Assembly: GCA_905233895.1 (NCBI GenBank)
Contig: CAJOFL010000011.1
Location: 1-46,188, forward strand
Reading direction: 5' to 3'
From: an uncultured Bacteroidales bacterium
GTDB taxonomy: Bacteria; Bacteroidota; Bacteroidia; Bacteroidales; P3
DNA: 46,188 nt
The translations under genes were made by a program, and so were the position numbers. The notes beneath the pieces are model-generated. The model did not search any database. It saw only the letters and a list, made by a program, of their open reading frames with translations, and was not told where the DNA came from. The first letter of the stretch is position 1, and every line of letters begins with the position of its first letter. Shown in pieces: positions 35,373 to 43,970 of the stretch.

Positions 35373-36335
35373 GTGAAAATGAAAACTTCGTCGCAAAGAA
35401 GGGGCAAAAAAAACGTTGCCGTTGCAACAGTCGAAATGACATACGATGAGCTGATTCAACTCGGCAAGGACGAATATGCTGAGGCTCTAAAGATTCAATC
35501 TGAGAACAATCTGTTTGCAAACAAGAAAATGGCAAAAGTTTATTTGGAAAAGATTCGCCATGCTGCACTTTATTGTGGCCACCTTGATGCACTGTGTGAA
35601 TTGGGAGAACGCCTGATCTATCCCATGTATGATGGGGCTATACAGGCAGATAAAGAGGGCGGAATCCGTTGTCTAAAGAATGCCGCCGAAAGAGGCCATG
35701 GCAAAGCACAATTCGAAGTGGGTAGATTATATCAGTATGGCTGGTACGGGGTTGCCAAGAACACATTTGTGGCAGCAACTTGGTTCAGGGGTTCATCATA
35801 TTACGAAAGTTTGTACCATCTGGGCTATCTCTACCTCACAGGCGACGGAGTACCAAAAGATTTGGACGAGGCAAAGCGTTTATTCATTCTTGCCAACGAT
35901 GGCTACGAGTGCAATGTAGGAGATGGTTATAATCCGGCGGCTTTTCAACTTGGCAAGATGTACTTGAAAGTAGATGACGGAAATACTGCCATCTATTGGC
36001 TAAAACGAGCTGGTTGTGATGAGGCTTTTTACATACTGGCTGAGATTTACAACTACGGCTTGGCCGGTGTGGAAAGAAATACTGAGGAAGCCGTGAACTG
36101 GTATCTTGTGGCCGCTGGGGAAGGCAATCCTCTCGCCATGCTCCAAATGGGCAAGGTGTATGAAGCAGAAAAAAACACATATGAAGCCGTTCGCATGTAT
36201 CAAAAGGTAATTCAGTATTTCGAGGAGGATGGAGATATTATTCGTAACGATAATTTCGAGATGAAATGCCACTGGGCCTTCTGGTTTGCAGAAAATAAAA
36301 TAGAACTCCTTGGTAATGAGCAAGTACACAAATGA
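35373..36335 (+). CDS. Sel1-repeat protein
   Basis: About 320 residues with several Sel1-like (TPR-related) repeats: AQFEVGRLYQYGWYGVAKN, then LYHLGYLYLTGDGVPKDLDEAKRLF, FQLGKMYLKVDDGNTAIYWL, AFYILAEIYNYGLAGVERNTEEAVNWY and AMLQMGKVYEAEKNTYEAV. The start may be GTG 35373 or ATG 35379. There is no signal peptide or membrane segment, so it is probably cytoplasmic, acting as a protein-binding scaffold. It is cotranscribed with the small gene from site 3. Confidence 0.8.
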   Translation: MKMKTSSQRRGKKNVAVATVEMTYDELIQLGKDEYAEALKIQSENNLFANKKMAKVYLEKIRHAALYCGHLDALCELGERLIYPMYDGAIQADKEGGIRCLKNAAERGHGKAQFEVGRLYQYGWYGVAKNTFVAATWFRGSSYYESLYHLGYLYLTGDGVPKDLDEAKRLFILANDGYECNVGDGYNPAAFQLGKMYLKVDDGNTAIYWLKRAGCDEAFYILAEIYNYGLAGVERNTEEAVNWYLVAAGEGNPLAMLQMGKVYEAEKNTYEAVRMYQKVIQYFEEDGDIIRNDNFEMKCHWAFWFAENKIELLGNEQVHK

Positions 36336-36353
36336 CTGGCATATTGTTATTGA

Positions 36354-36385
36354 ATGTCGGGAAATAGTTGTCAGGATCGTATATA
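36354..36385 (+). promoter_or_regulatory. Island promoter site 4
   Basis: ATGTCGGGAA at 36354 and CGTATATA at 36378, 24 bases apart, about 20 bases before the start at 36404. It would drive the five-gene unit to 41453. Confidence 0.65.
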
Positions 36386-36403
36386 AGGTATAAACACACA
36401 AAC

Positions 36404-38263
36404 ATGCATACTATGGATTTCAATCAAACAATAATTCTGATGCAGCAAGGACAAGTGGATGCCGCCGTACAATCTTTTTACGACGTGCTTCTTGCGGACG
36501 ACAACGCCTGCTATCACATTCCCTTGGAATTGAGTGGTAATTCAGTCTTTATCAATGCGTTGACTGACAGGTTTAATGGCATGTGGGATAAAGCCTGGCT
36601 TGGCGGCATCCATTCTCGTATAATGTTACTTAATAACTATATCCAACAAAAGAGGTGGCGCGATATCCAGAACGATGACGGTATTAAATATAAATTGTCG
36701 GCTCTCAAAAACGAGGCGCCAAACGATCAAGAACTGGCCGTTGCCTATATGAATTATTATTGCTTGGCGGGATATTATTTATCCGCGATGATGTTTGTCA
36801 AACGGATTGAACGTTATTATGTGGAACATGCCTCAGAGAGCACAGTTTTGGTCAAGCTTAACTGTATGTTGGAGCTCGGCTGGTATGATATGGTTGAAGA
36901 GTTCTTCTGTAACTTACCTGAAGAACAACGAACTGCAGACATTCTATGCTACGAAGCGATGTGGGCACGTCAGAATGCTGATTATTTAAGGGGAGTAAAA
37001 GCCGCACGCGAGGCACTCGTCATCAATTCTAACGATGTCCGTGCCCTATTTGAGTTGGGTGCAAACTTGTTCTTCGGTGGCGATGTAAAGGCTGCGGAAA
37101 AAGGATGTTTTGAGCCATTGCTTGCCATGTCCCAATATGACCAAACTGCGCAATATTATGCGTGTTTCGTTCATATCTATTTGGGCGAAAAAGACAAAGC
37201 CCTTGAGCAAGTGGGTGACGTCCTACTGCAATCTACACCACTATCATACTATACGGCGGCTGAAGTGTTTGCCCTTCTTGAAGACTATGATATGGCAAGT
37301 GAATGTCTTGAGAAAGCCGAGTCTCTTGGTTTTGTGAGCTATAGGTGTATGTGGGATGACTGCGCATTCCGAGGGTTTCGAGAAACAGAACGTGGCGAGG
37401 CGCTTATGACGAGGATATACGGTAAGTTGCACCGTGATGACTTGTTGTTGTCACTGCAAATTGATGCCAATCATAAGTGGGGTGAAGTTGTCGCCCATGC
37501 AGTACCTGCAAGGCGGGTGTATGCAATGCCTTGCATAATGTCTCATGAGGTTGAAACCGCAGTGCTGTCCACAGGTTCCAACTATACAGTCGTGGATCGT
37601 ATTCGTTATGCCAAGTCGATGGATATTGGTATGGATAGAATGATGGACATGGATGTGACCCCATCCATCAAGTGTTATGTCCCGACTGTTGGCGGCACGG
37701 TGCCAGTGGACAGAGTTAGCTTCCCATTCCCCAGGATAAAGGACAGGAGTGCTTATGCGTTAGAAGGTTGGCTGATGATGTCAAGAGCGATGTCCATTCC
37801 TGGCGGTGCGTTAGTTGGCTTGGATCGTATTGGGAACATCGGGAACGTAATTTTGGAGTCTGCAAATGCAGATGAGCCAAGCGAGAGCCACACTGTGGAC
37901 TTCCGGTATGATTATGGTTTTTATGTAGTTAAAGCATCTCTGGTCGGGCCTGTCGCATACAATACGGACGAGGCAGAGGTTGCCTTCGTGGTTGATACAA
38001 CCAGCAGTATCAGTTACATCTCACGTCAGCAGTACAACATAATCAACGAGGACGGATCATTCCCGTCCGAGCCAAAGCTTTTTGGCAAACAGTGGTGGAA
38101 CGTGGTATGTTGCCCAATGCGATTGGACGACTATCTTATAAATAAAGTGGAATTGGTCATTGTTGAGGATAATGTGTATGGACATATTGGATATGATATT
38201 TTGTCAAAATTCAGAAGGGTAAAAATATCCAACAATAGCATGAAAATATCTTTCGAAGTATAA
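36404..38263 (+). CDS. TPR protein with two degenerate retropepsin-like lobes (protein C)
   Basis: 619 residues from ATG 36404 (MHTMDFNQTIIL); a frame from TTG 36368 would run through promoter site 4 and is rejected. No signal peptide, so it is probably cytoplasmic, unlike A and B. Helical TPR-like repeats fill residues 1-350. Lobe 1 (about 365-505) shows VLSTGSNYTVVD where a protease would have DTG, and ends GALVGLDRIGNIGNVIL. Lobe 2 (about 505-619) shows VVDTTSSISYIS, Gly replaced, and ends YGHIGYDILSKFRRVKIS. Neither lobe keeps the D-T/S-G triad, so it is read as a pseudoprotease. It leads the last island operon; the next gene begins 12 bases later. Confidence 0.7.
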   Translation: MHTMDFNQTIILMQQGQVDAAVQSFYDVLLADDNACYHIPLELSGNSVFINALTDRFNGMWDKAWLGGIHSRIMLLNNYIQQKRWRDIQNDDGIKYKLSALKNEAPNDQELAVAYMNYYCLAGYYLSAMMFVKRIERYYVEHASESTVLVKLNCMLELGWYDMVEEFFCNLPEEQRTADILCYEAMWARQNADYLRGVKAAREALVINSNDVRALFELGANLFFGGDVKAAEKGCFEPLLAMSQYDQTAQYYACFVHIYLGEKDKALEQVGDVLLQSTPLSYYTAAEVFALLEDYDMASECLEKAESLGFVSYRCMWDDCAFRGFRETERGEALMTRIYGKLHRDDLLLSLQIDANHKWGEVVAHAVPARRVYAMPCIMSHEVETAVLSTGSNYTVVDRIRYAKSMDIGMDRMMDMDVTPSIKCYVPTVGGTVPVDRVSFPFPRIKDRSAYALEGWLMMSRAMSIPGGALVGLDRIGNIGNVILESANADEPSESHTVDFRYDYGFYVVKASLVGPVAYNTDEAEVAFVVDTTSSISYISRQQYNIINEDGSFPSEPKLFGKQWWNVVCCPMRLDDYLINKVELVIVEDNVYGHIGYDILSKFRRVKISNNSMKISFEV

Positions 38264-38275
38264 TTGTATTATTAA

Positions 38276-39124
38276 ATGGCTGGTATTATGTACAGAATTA
38301 CACTAAGTTTTATGGCACTGCTTCTTATGGCAGGATGCAACCGAGCCGACAAGGTACAATCTACAGGCATGGATGAAAAAGTCATCATGGCACAGGCGCT
38401 TCAATTAAGAGCCGACTCTATAGGCCGTGCAATAGCGTTCGATAACGACTTTGCTTCAGTCGTGAGAATCATGGTTGTGGACACTGATGGGAATGTTGTG
38501 GTCAGTAGTCAGATGGAGGATTATTCCTCGCTTGGGCTTACGACTAACAACGACCGATTTCTCTTTGAACCAGGGAGATTGCTGTTTCCTTTGTTGATGT
38601 CGACTATAATCGATTTGGATACCACAATCCAATTGCCGGTGGGAACAGTGAATTTTGGCGGATATTATTTGTCAGATAGTCGTCGTATTCTTGACACATC
38701 AACGGGTTATTTCTTCGACAGCTTGCCTGTCATGAAGGCGCTTGCCGAGGGATCAAATGTGGCGATGGCTGCATTTGGAAAAATGTTCTTCTATGAGAAT
38801 CGGGATGATATGTTACAGAAGATTTCAAAGATTCTGCCTAATGCAATTGTATCGGAAACAACAGACGACGCGTCTTTTTATCGCTTCTGTATTGGGCATG
38901 GACTGAAAACCAACATGTCATCTTTGTTAATGTGTTATCTCAGGAACGATGTGTTGTCTTTATTGCCTGAAAACGGATTGTCGGCACTTTACCGTATAAA
39001 CAGTAGAGTCATCAACTTGTTTATCAAGAGGTATGGCGATTATGTTGGTCTGATTATTGTTGATGATTGCCGCACATCTGGCCGTATGGCTCAGGATGCA
39101 TTAGATATAGTATTTGAACTATAA
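38276..39124 (+). CDS. Lipoprotein resembling a shortened, inactive FtsI/PBP transpeptidase
   Basis: 282 residues with a lipobox LLMAGC (Cys 21 from 38276, or 17 from ATG 38288). The body follows class B transpeptidase order: VVDTDGNVVVSSQM, then FEPGRLLFPLLMS (FtsI: YEPGSTFKTLLL), EGSNVAMAAFGKMFFYENRDDML (FtsI: SSNVGMCELGWMYFSERRDTL), a helix like the one before KTG, and a final GDYVGLIIVDDCRTSGRMAQDALD matching the last FtsI strand and helix. SxxK is lost (Arg at 101), SxN reads GSN, and the KTG segment is deleted. Enzymatic cross-linking is impossible; a role in sensing muropeptide or beta-lactam, or as a decoy partner, is speculation. Confidence 0.65.
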   Translation: MAGIMYRITLSFMALLLMAGCNRADKVQSTGMDEKVIMAQALQLRADSIGRAIAFDNDFASVVRIMVVDTDGNVVVSSQMEDYSSLGLTTNNDRFLFEPGRLLFPLLMSTIIDLDTTIQLPVGTVNFGGYYLSDSRRILDTSTGYFFDSLPVMKALAEGSNVAMAAFGKMFFYENRDDMLQKISKILPNAIVSETTDDASFYRFCIGHGLKTNMSSLLMCYLRNDVLSLLPENGLSALYRINSRVINLFIKRYGDYVGLIIVDDCRTSGRMAQDALDIVFEL

Positions 39125-39138
39125 AACAATACAATAAT

Positions 39139-39630
39139 ATGAAAACAATAAAAATAACCTTTTCCCTGGCTTTGATTGGTTTTTGGATTACCGCCCTGTC
39201 CAATATAATTTTCGGAGAAGGCGACTACGCAGCATTTTGGTTCTTTCTTGGCTTTAGTGCATTTTTTGCCTATCTGACTGTTTCGGCATTGTCCGATATG
39301 GGGCGTTTCATGGTGGGGGCATTGGGCATAATCTCTGTTGTATTTGTAGTTGTGGCATTATGCAAGTTGCCGGATGCACCAATTGTTACTGCAGAGAGGT
39401 TCGGTAGAGAGTATAAAATCAGCAATCATGACCATCATTGCTCACCTCTGGCTGTAGAACCATCATTTGTATGTTTCGGCCCGAATCCGAAAGTCACGCG
39501 CGGTACCTGCTGTGCCGAGTGTGGACGGAGATATATGGATCATTATCCTAAAATTTACAGTTCGGACGAATGGCGTTCGGAAGTTAGGAGGCGGAACTAT
39601 CGCAAAGAGGTGTCTGATGTGTCAAGATAA
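39139..39630 (+). CDS. Small membrane protein with cytosolic Cys/His tail
   Basis: 163 residues. Three hydrophobic segments (about residues 5-25, 32-50 and 58-75) are followed by a soluble tail with HDHHCSPL, then FVCFGPNPKVTRGTCCAECGRRY, a group of cysteines and histidines that could bind zinc. The sequence is otherwise unrecognised. It lies 14 bases after the PBP-like gene. Its 3' part overlaps an upstream extension of the peptidase frame, which I reject. Confidence 0.6.
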   Translation: MKTIKITFSLALIGFWITALSNIIFGEGDYAAFWFFLGFSAFFAYLTVSALSDMGRFMVGALGIISVVFVVVALCKLPDAPIVTAERFGREYKISNHDHHCSPLAVEPSFVCFGPNPKVTRGTCCAECGRRYMDHYPKIYSSDEWRSEVRRRNYRKEVSDVSR

Positions 39631-39667
39631 TAAATTGGATTTAACAAATATCAAAAACATTATTATT

Positions 39668-40993
39668 ATGAAAAAGTCTTTTATTATTATTGCGCTGTGC
39701 GCAATGGTCACAGGCAATCTGCTGGCCCAAAAGAACGACATTGAACTAATGCTCGACCGCTACTTGTCCTATGTTAGAATTGAGTCGCAGTCACAGTACC
39801 CCGACAATCCGAGTGAGTTTCCGTTGCAGGAGGGTCAAAAGGCAATGGCAGACTTCATCTTCAATGAGATTATGTCAATGGGCAAGGGTGTCGATGTGAA
39901 GATGTCGCCAGATTATTATGTCTATGCCAAGGTGCCATCGAATATGAAGAAGAAGGTACCATCGGTTATGTTCCTTGCACATCTCGACGTGACGCCCGAG
40001 GCGGATGGGTCTGGTATCAATCCACAAGTACACCGTAATTATGACGGTGGTGATATTATGCTTGGGCACGGACTTGTGCTGAGTCCAAACAGTTCGCAAG
40101 GCAAGCACCTGAACGACCTCTTGGGCAAGACCATTGTCACTTCCGACGGTACCACTCTGACAGGCGCAGACTGCAAGACGGGTTGCGCCATACTTGTTAC
40201 CTTGATAGAACAGGTGCTGAACGACAAGAGGTTCAACCACGGCGACATCTATTTCTGCTTCAGTCAGAACGAAGATATCGGCAAGGCTGCCGACCGTATG
40301 GATTTGAGTTATCTCGACAAGGTTCCGGACATGTTGATAGACGTGGATGGCGGCGACTACGGCCAGTTCAGCGTTTCGAATTTCACTGCCGAAGGACGTG
40401 CCTATGTCTTTTATGGCAACCAAGCACATCCCTCGAACGGCAAGGCCAGTGGCTATGGCGACTCACGCACGGCGGCATCCTACTTTGTCGGACAGCTGCC
40501 ACCGGAGACACATCCGTCTTTCTCAGAAGGCAGGCAAGGGTATATCCACTGTTATGACGGCGACACTGTGAAGGGGCATTGTGAGGATTACCGTCTGGAA
40601 TTTAGAATCCGCTATTTCGACAAGAAGGATAGTGCTGTCTTTACCAGTTATCTGGAGGGGGCGATGAGGAGGACACTGGCGGCCTATCCAAATGTGGGGA
40701 TCGAATTGGCAAAGCAGGAGATTCAGTATGACAACGTAGCGAATAGTATGCACCCAAAAACAGTGAAGGTAATCCAGCAGGCTGCGGTTAAAACAGGTGT
40801 TAAAATGGAGCCGATGGAGTTGCGTGCAGGCACCACGGGTGCCATGATGGTGGCCCGTGGATTGCCTGGAGGCCCTTGCATCTACAGTGGACAACAAGCA
40901 GAACACAGCGTGTACGAATGGTGCTGCATTGAAGAGCTGGTGGAACTGACTGGTCTGTGCCGCGAGATTGTATCACAAATTATAAAACTATAG
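39668..40993 (+). CDS. Secreted M20 metallopeptidase of the PepT type
   Basis: From ATG 39668, 441 residues, with a signal peptide (MKKSFIIIALCAMVTGNLLA), unusual because tripeptidase PepT is normally cytoplasmic. Metal-site motifs are present: FLAHLDVTPE, LTGADCKTGCAI, SQNEDIGKAADR, DVDGGDYGQFS and a last EHSVYEW matching HxxxE. The dimerisation domain is normal in size. I infer that it trims tripeptides in the periplasm, possibly from wall or protein turnover. An in-frame start at 39467 would remove the signal peptide and overlap the previous gene. Confidence 0.85.
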   Translation: MKKSFIIIALCAMVTGNLLAQKNDIELMLDRYLSYVRIESQSQYPDNPSEFPLQEGQKAMADFIFNEIMSMGKGVDVKMSPDYYVYAKVPSNMKKKVPSVMFLAHLDVTPEADGSGINPQVHRNYDGGDIMLGHGLVLSPNSSQGKHLNDLLGKTIVTSDGTTLTGADCKTGCAILVTLIEQVLNDKRFNHGDIYFCFSQNEDIGKAADRMDLSYLDKVPDMLIDVDGGDYGQFSVSNFTAEGRAYVFYGNQAHPSNGKASGYGDSRTAASYFVGQLPPETHPSFSEGRQGYIHCYDGDTVKGHCEDYRLEFRIRYFDKKDSAVFTSYLEGAMRRTLAAYPNVGIELAKQEIQYDNVANSMHPKTVKVIQQAAVKTGVKMEPMELRAGTTGAMMVARGLPGGPCIYSGQQAEHSVYEWCCIEELVELTGLCREIVSQIIKL

Positions 40994-40997
40994 TATT

Positions 40998-41453
40998 ATG
41001 GAAAACAAAATAATCCACATAATGAGTATGGTCTTTGGACTATTGGGTATTATAGGCTTCATAGGCTGTGTGGCTATCGCTTCTGGTTGGTGGCTGGGGG
41101 CCACATCCCAGTTAGTCACATTTAGGGGACGCGATGTTGACTTCCCACAAATATTCGACTGGCTTTTCAATATCATGATGTTGAGCGGTTTCGCTTTTTG
41201 CATGTTGACGCTAGCCCTATCAATCGTCAGGAAGAAAGACGATAACCGTTTCTTTTACGTTCTGCTGGCACTGTCTATTGTCTTGGCGTTGATACCCTCG
41301 GTATATTCATATTCCATAGCTTGGGTTATTAACGATTCAGGTGTGAAGGAACTGCTCAAACCGTTGGTGATGATTTCCATGCCATTGGCAGCTTGTATAT
41401 TTTGTCTATTGAACGAGCTATTAAAGAGAAGAGTCTCACCTACTCATTTGTAG
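40998..41453 (+). CDS. Four-helix membrane protein of unknown function
   Basis: 151 residues with four hydrophobic segments (about 8-32, 52-75, 85-108, 118-138) and basic turns. It starts four bases after the peptidase stop, so it is coupled to it and ends the island. No family recognised. Confidence 0.65.
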   Translation: MENKIIHIMSMVFGLLGIIGFIGCVAIASGWWLGATSQLVTFRGRDVDFPQIFDWLFNIMMLSGFAFCMLTLALSIVRKKDDNRFFYVLLALSIVLALIPSVYSYSIAWVINDSGVKELLKPLVMISMPLAACIFCLLNELLKRRVSPTHL

Positions 41454-41501
41454 GAAGAACCTATCAGTTTTATTCTATAATTGATTTCATTGGTTGGTGA
41501 A

Positions 41502-41542
41502 AAGAAAAGAGGATGTCCCATTGTAGGGCATCCTCTTTTCTT
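41502..41542. terminator. Terminator between island and pnp (both directions)
   Basis: A long stem AAGAAAAGAGGATGxCCC / GGGCATCCTCTTTTCTT (41502-41519 with 41526-41542, one bulged T). A/T runs on both sides allow it to end pnp on the minus strand and the island on the plus strand. Confidence 0.85.
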
Positions 41543-42165
41543 GCTATAGGCTGTCGGCTTATCTGCGACGGCCGCCGTTGCCACCGCTGCGGCGCTCGCC
41601 GCCGTTGCCGCCGTTGCCGCCTTCGCGACGGGGACCACGGTCACCGTCCTTGCGCGGACCACGGTCGCCACCTTCGCGGCGCGGGCCACGGGCGGGCTTC
41701 TCCTCCACATAGCCTTCAGGCTTGGGCAGGAGGGCCTTGCGGCTGAGCTTGATCTTGCCGTTCTTCTCGTCGAAGGCGATGACCTTCACCTGGAACTCGT
41801 CACCCACGTGGATGACACCCTCCAGCGTCTCGGGGTGACCCCATTCGTACTCGCTGATGTGCATCAGTCCTTCCTTGCCAGGCAGGAACTCCATGAAGGC
41901 GCCGAACTCGACGATGCTGACGACCTTGGCATCGAACACATCGCCCACCTCGGGCACCGTACAGATGTCCTTGATCCACTTGAGGGCGGCGGCGATGTCG
42001 TCCTTGTTCTGCGAGGCGACGTCGACGATGCCAAACTCGCCTTCCTCTTCGATATTGATGATGGTGTTGGTCTCTGCCTGGATCTTCTGGATGACTTCGC
42101 CACCCTTGCCGATGACGGCACCGATGAAGTCTTTCGGAATCTTGATCTGCTCGATGCGGGGCACG
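41510..42165 (-). repeat. Right copy of the pnp 3'-end duplication
   Basis: The 3' end of intact pnp with its terminator stem, matching 24901-25560 at roughly nine of ten bases. This copy is continuous with the catalytic domains. Confidence 0.85.
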
Positions 42166-43838
42166 AAGTCCTTGTAGTCCTGACGAGGCTCGGGGATGGT
42201 TTCGAGGATCTTGCCGAGGATGTAGAGACGACCCTGGCGGGCCTGCTCGAGGGCCTTGGCCAGCACGTCGTAGCTGAGGCCGTCAACCTTGATGTCCATC
42301 TGGCAGGCGGTGATACCGTCGCGGGTGCCGCAGACCTTGAAGTCCATGTCGCCGAGGTGGTCCTCGTCGCCGAGGATGTCGCTCAGCACGGCCCACTTGT
42401 CACCCTTCGAGATGAGACCCATGGCGATACCAGCCACAGGCTTGCGCAGCTTGACGCCGGCATCCATCAGCGCCATGCAGCCGGCGCAGACGGTGGCCAT
42501 AGAGCTGGAACCATTGGACTCGAGAATATCGCTGACCACGCGGATGGTGTAGGGGCACTCCTCCTCGGTGGGCAGTACTTCCTTGAGGGCGCGCCAGGCC
42601 AAGTGGCCGTGACCCACCTCGCGGCGACTGGTGCTGCCACTGCGCTTGACCTCGCCGGTGGCGAAGCCGGGGAAGTTGTAGTGCAGCAGGAAGCGACGCA
42701 TGCCCTCGATGACGGCGCCGTCGATCTTCTGCTCGTCGAGCTTGGTGCCGAGGGTGCAGGTGCTGAGAGACTGGGTCTCGCCGCGGGTGAAGATGGCGCT
42801 ACCGTGGGCCGAAGGCAGGTAGTCGGTCTCGCACCAGATGGGGCGGATCTCGTCGAGCTGGCGGCCGTCGAGACGGGTGCGCTCGTTGAGCACCATGTCG
42901 CGCATGGCCTCACGCTCGGTGTCATGATAGTAGCGGTCGATCATGAACTTGATCTCGTCGGTGAGGGTCTCCTCAGTATAGTTGGCGTCGATGAACTCCT
43001 GCTTGATGGCGGCGAAGCCGTCCTCGCGCTGGTGCTTGTTGGCGATGCCCTGCTTGCTGAAGTCGTAGCACTTCTGGTAGACGGCCTGGCGGACGCGCTC
43101 ACGCAGCTCCTCGTCGTTCACCTCGTGGCAGTACTCGCGCTTCTCGGTCTTGCCGGTCTCGGCGGTGAGCTCGTTCAGCACGCGGCACTGGATCTTGATG
43201 GCCTCGTGGGCGGCCTTGAGGGCGTTGAGCATCACGTCCTCGGAGACTTCCTTCATCTCGCCTTCCACCATCATGATGTTGTCCTCGGTAGCGGCCACGA
43301 TGAGGTCGAGGTCGGCGCGTTCGATGTCCTGCATGGGGGTGTTGATGACGTACTGGCCGTCGAGGTAGCTGACGCGCACCTCGCTGACGGGGCCGTTGAA
43401 GGGGATGTCGCTCACGGCGAGGGCCGAGGCAGCGGCCAGGGCTGCCAGTTGGTCGGGCATGGTGTCGTGGTCGCCAGAGATGAGGGTGATGTTGACCTGC
43501 ACCTCGGCGTGGAAATTGTCGGGGAAAAGGGGGCGCAGGGCGCGGTCGACCAGACGGGCGATGAGAATCTCATGCTCCGACGGACGGGCCTCACGCTTGA
43601 AGAAACCGCCAGGGAAGCGTCCCATGGCAGCGTATTTTTCCTGATAGTCAACAGTGAGGGGCATGAAGTCGACGTTCTCGCCCACCTCTTTCTTGGAACA
43701 GACGGTGGCCAGAAGCATCGTGTTGTTCATGCGGACAACGGCAGCGCCGTCGGCCTGTTTGGCCAGCTTGCCGGTCTCGATTTCAATCATGCGGCCATCG
43801 CCGAGATCGAAACGTTTAGTTACAATGTGTTCGTTCAT
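41559..43838 (-). CDS. pnp: Polyribonucleotide nucleotidyltransferase (PNPase)
   Basis: A phosphorolytic 3'-5' exoribonuclease, 759 residues. Two RNase PH domains (about 10-235 and 320-545, the second with FTRGETQSL and [10 protein letters not shown]) are followed by KH (GKGG loop near residue 580), S1 ([18 protein letters not shown]) and a Gly/Arg-rich tail, a feature of some Bacteroidota PNPases. Length and motifs are complete. It lies downstream of rpsO, the classic rpsO-pnp order. Long plus-strand frames across it are shadows. Confidence 0.96.
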   Translation of the reverse strand: MNEHIVTKRFDLGDGRMIEIETGKLAKQADGAAVVRMNNTMLLATVCSKKEVGENVDFMPLTVDYQEKYAAMGRFPGGFFKREARPSEHEILIARLVDRALRPLFPDNFHAEVQVNITLISGDHDTMPDQLAALAAASALAVSDIPFNGPVSEVRVSYLDGQYVINTPMQDIERADLDLIVAATEDNIMMVEGEMKEVSEDVMLNALKAAHEAIKIQCRVLNELTAETGKTEKREYCHEVNDEELRERVRQAVYQKCYDFSKQGIANKHQREDGFAAIKQEFIDANYTEETLTDEIKFMIDRYYHDTEREAMRDMVLNERTRLDGRQLDEIRPIWCETDYLPSAHGSAIFTRGETQSLSTCTLGTKLDEQKIDGAVIEGMRRFLLHYNFPGFATGEVKRSGSTSRREVGHGHLAWRALKEVLPTEEECPYTIRVVSDILESNGSSSMATVCAGCMALMDAGVKLRKPVAGIAMGLISKGDKWAVLSDILGDEDHLGDMDFKVCGTRDGITACQMDIKVDGLSYDVLAKALEQARQGRLYILGKILETIPEPRQDYKDFVPRIEQIKIPKDFIGAVIGKGGEVIQKIQAETNTIINIEEEGEFGIVDVASQNKDDIAAALKWIKDICTVPEVGDVFDAKVVSIVEFGAFMEFLPGKEGLMHISEYEWGHPETLEGVIHVGDEFQVKVIAFDEKNGKIKLSRKALLPKPEGYVEEKPARGPRREGGDRGPRKDGDRGPRREGGNGGNGGERRSGGNGGRRR

Positions 43839-43961
43839 TTGTTTTTATTGTTTTTATCTATTTACCGCAGCCGCGGGGACCATCCCCACGACCTCATAAA
43901 AATATAAATTTCAATTATCTATCTCTCTCAACGGGCAGCATTCGACCGGCTAAAAGAAAGT

Positions 43962-43970
43962 GCAAAGTTA
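43962..43970 (-). promoter_or_regulatory. -7 element of the pnp promoter
   Basis: On the minus strand TAACTTTGC, a good -7 match, about 125 bases before the pnp start. pnp therefore has its own promoter after the rpsO terminator. Confidence 0.55.

Larger units (their letters stand above)
25623..41453. other. Accessory island between two pnp 3' copies
   Basis: All genes here lie on the plus strand, are visibly richer in A+T than the flanking dcw and pnp genes, and encode envelope and signalling proteins rather than housekeeping functions. The region is bounded by the truncated pnp copy at the left and full pnp at the right. No integrase, transposase or relaxase is present, so the mode of arrival is inferred only from the flanking duplication. 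Confidence 0.65.

Noticed and set aside
40890..40935. Possible loss of the last metal-binding His in the PepT-like enzyme
   Set aside because: On closer alignment EHSVYEW fits the family HxxxE pattern, so the ligand is kept.
25623..41453. Search for integrase, transposase, relaxase or tRNA attachment site in the island
   Set aside because: None found; mobility is inferred only from the flanking pnp duplication.
41808..43907. 699-residue plus-strand frame opposite pnp
   Set aside because: A shadow caused by the codon bias of the G+C-rich pnp gene; composition is Leu/Ala/Asp/Val monotone and the minus frame is clearly PNPase.
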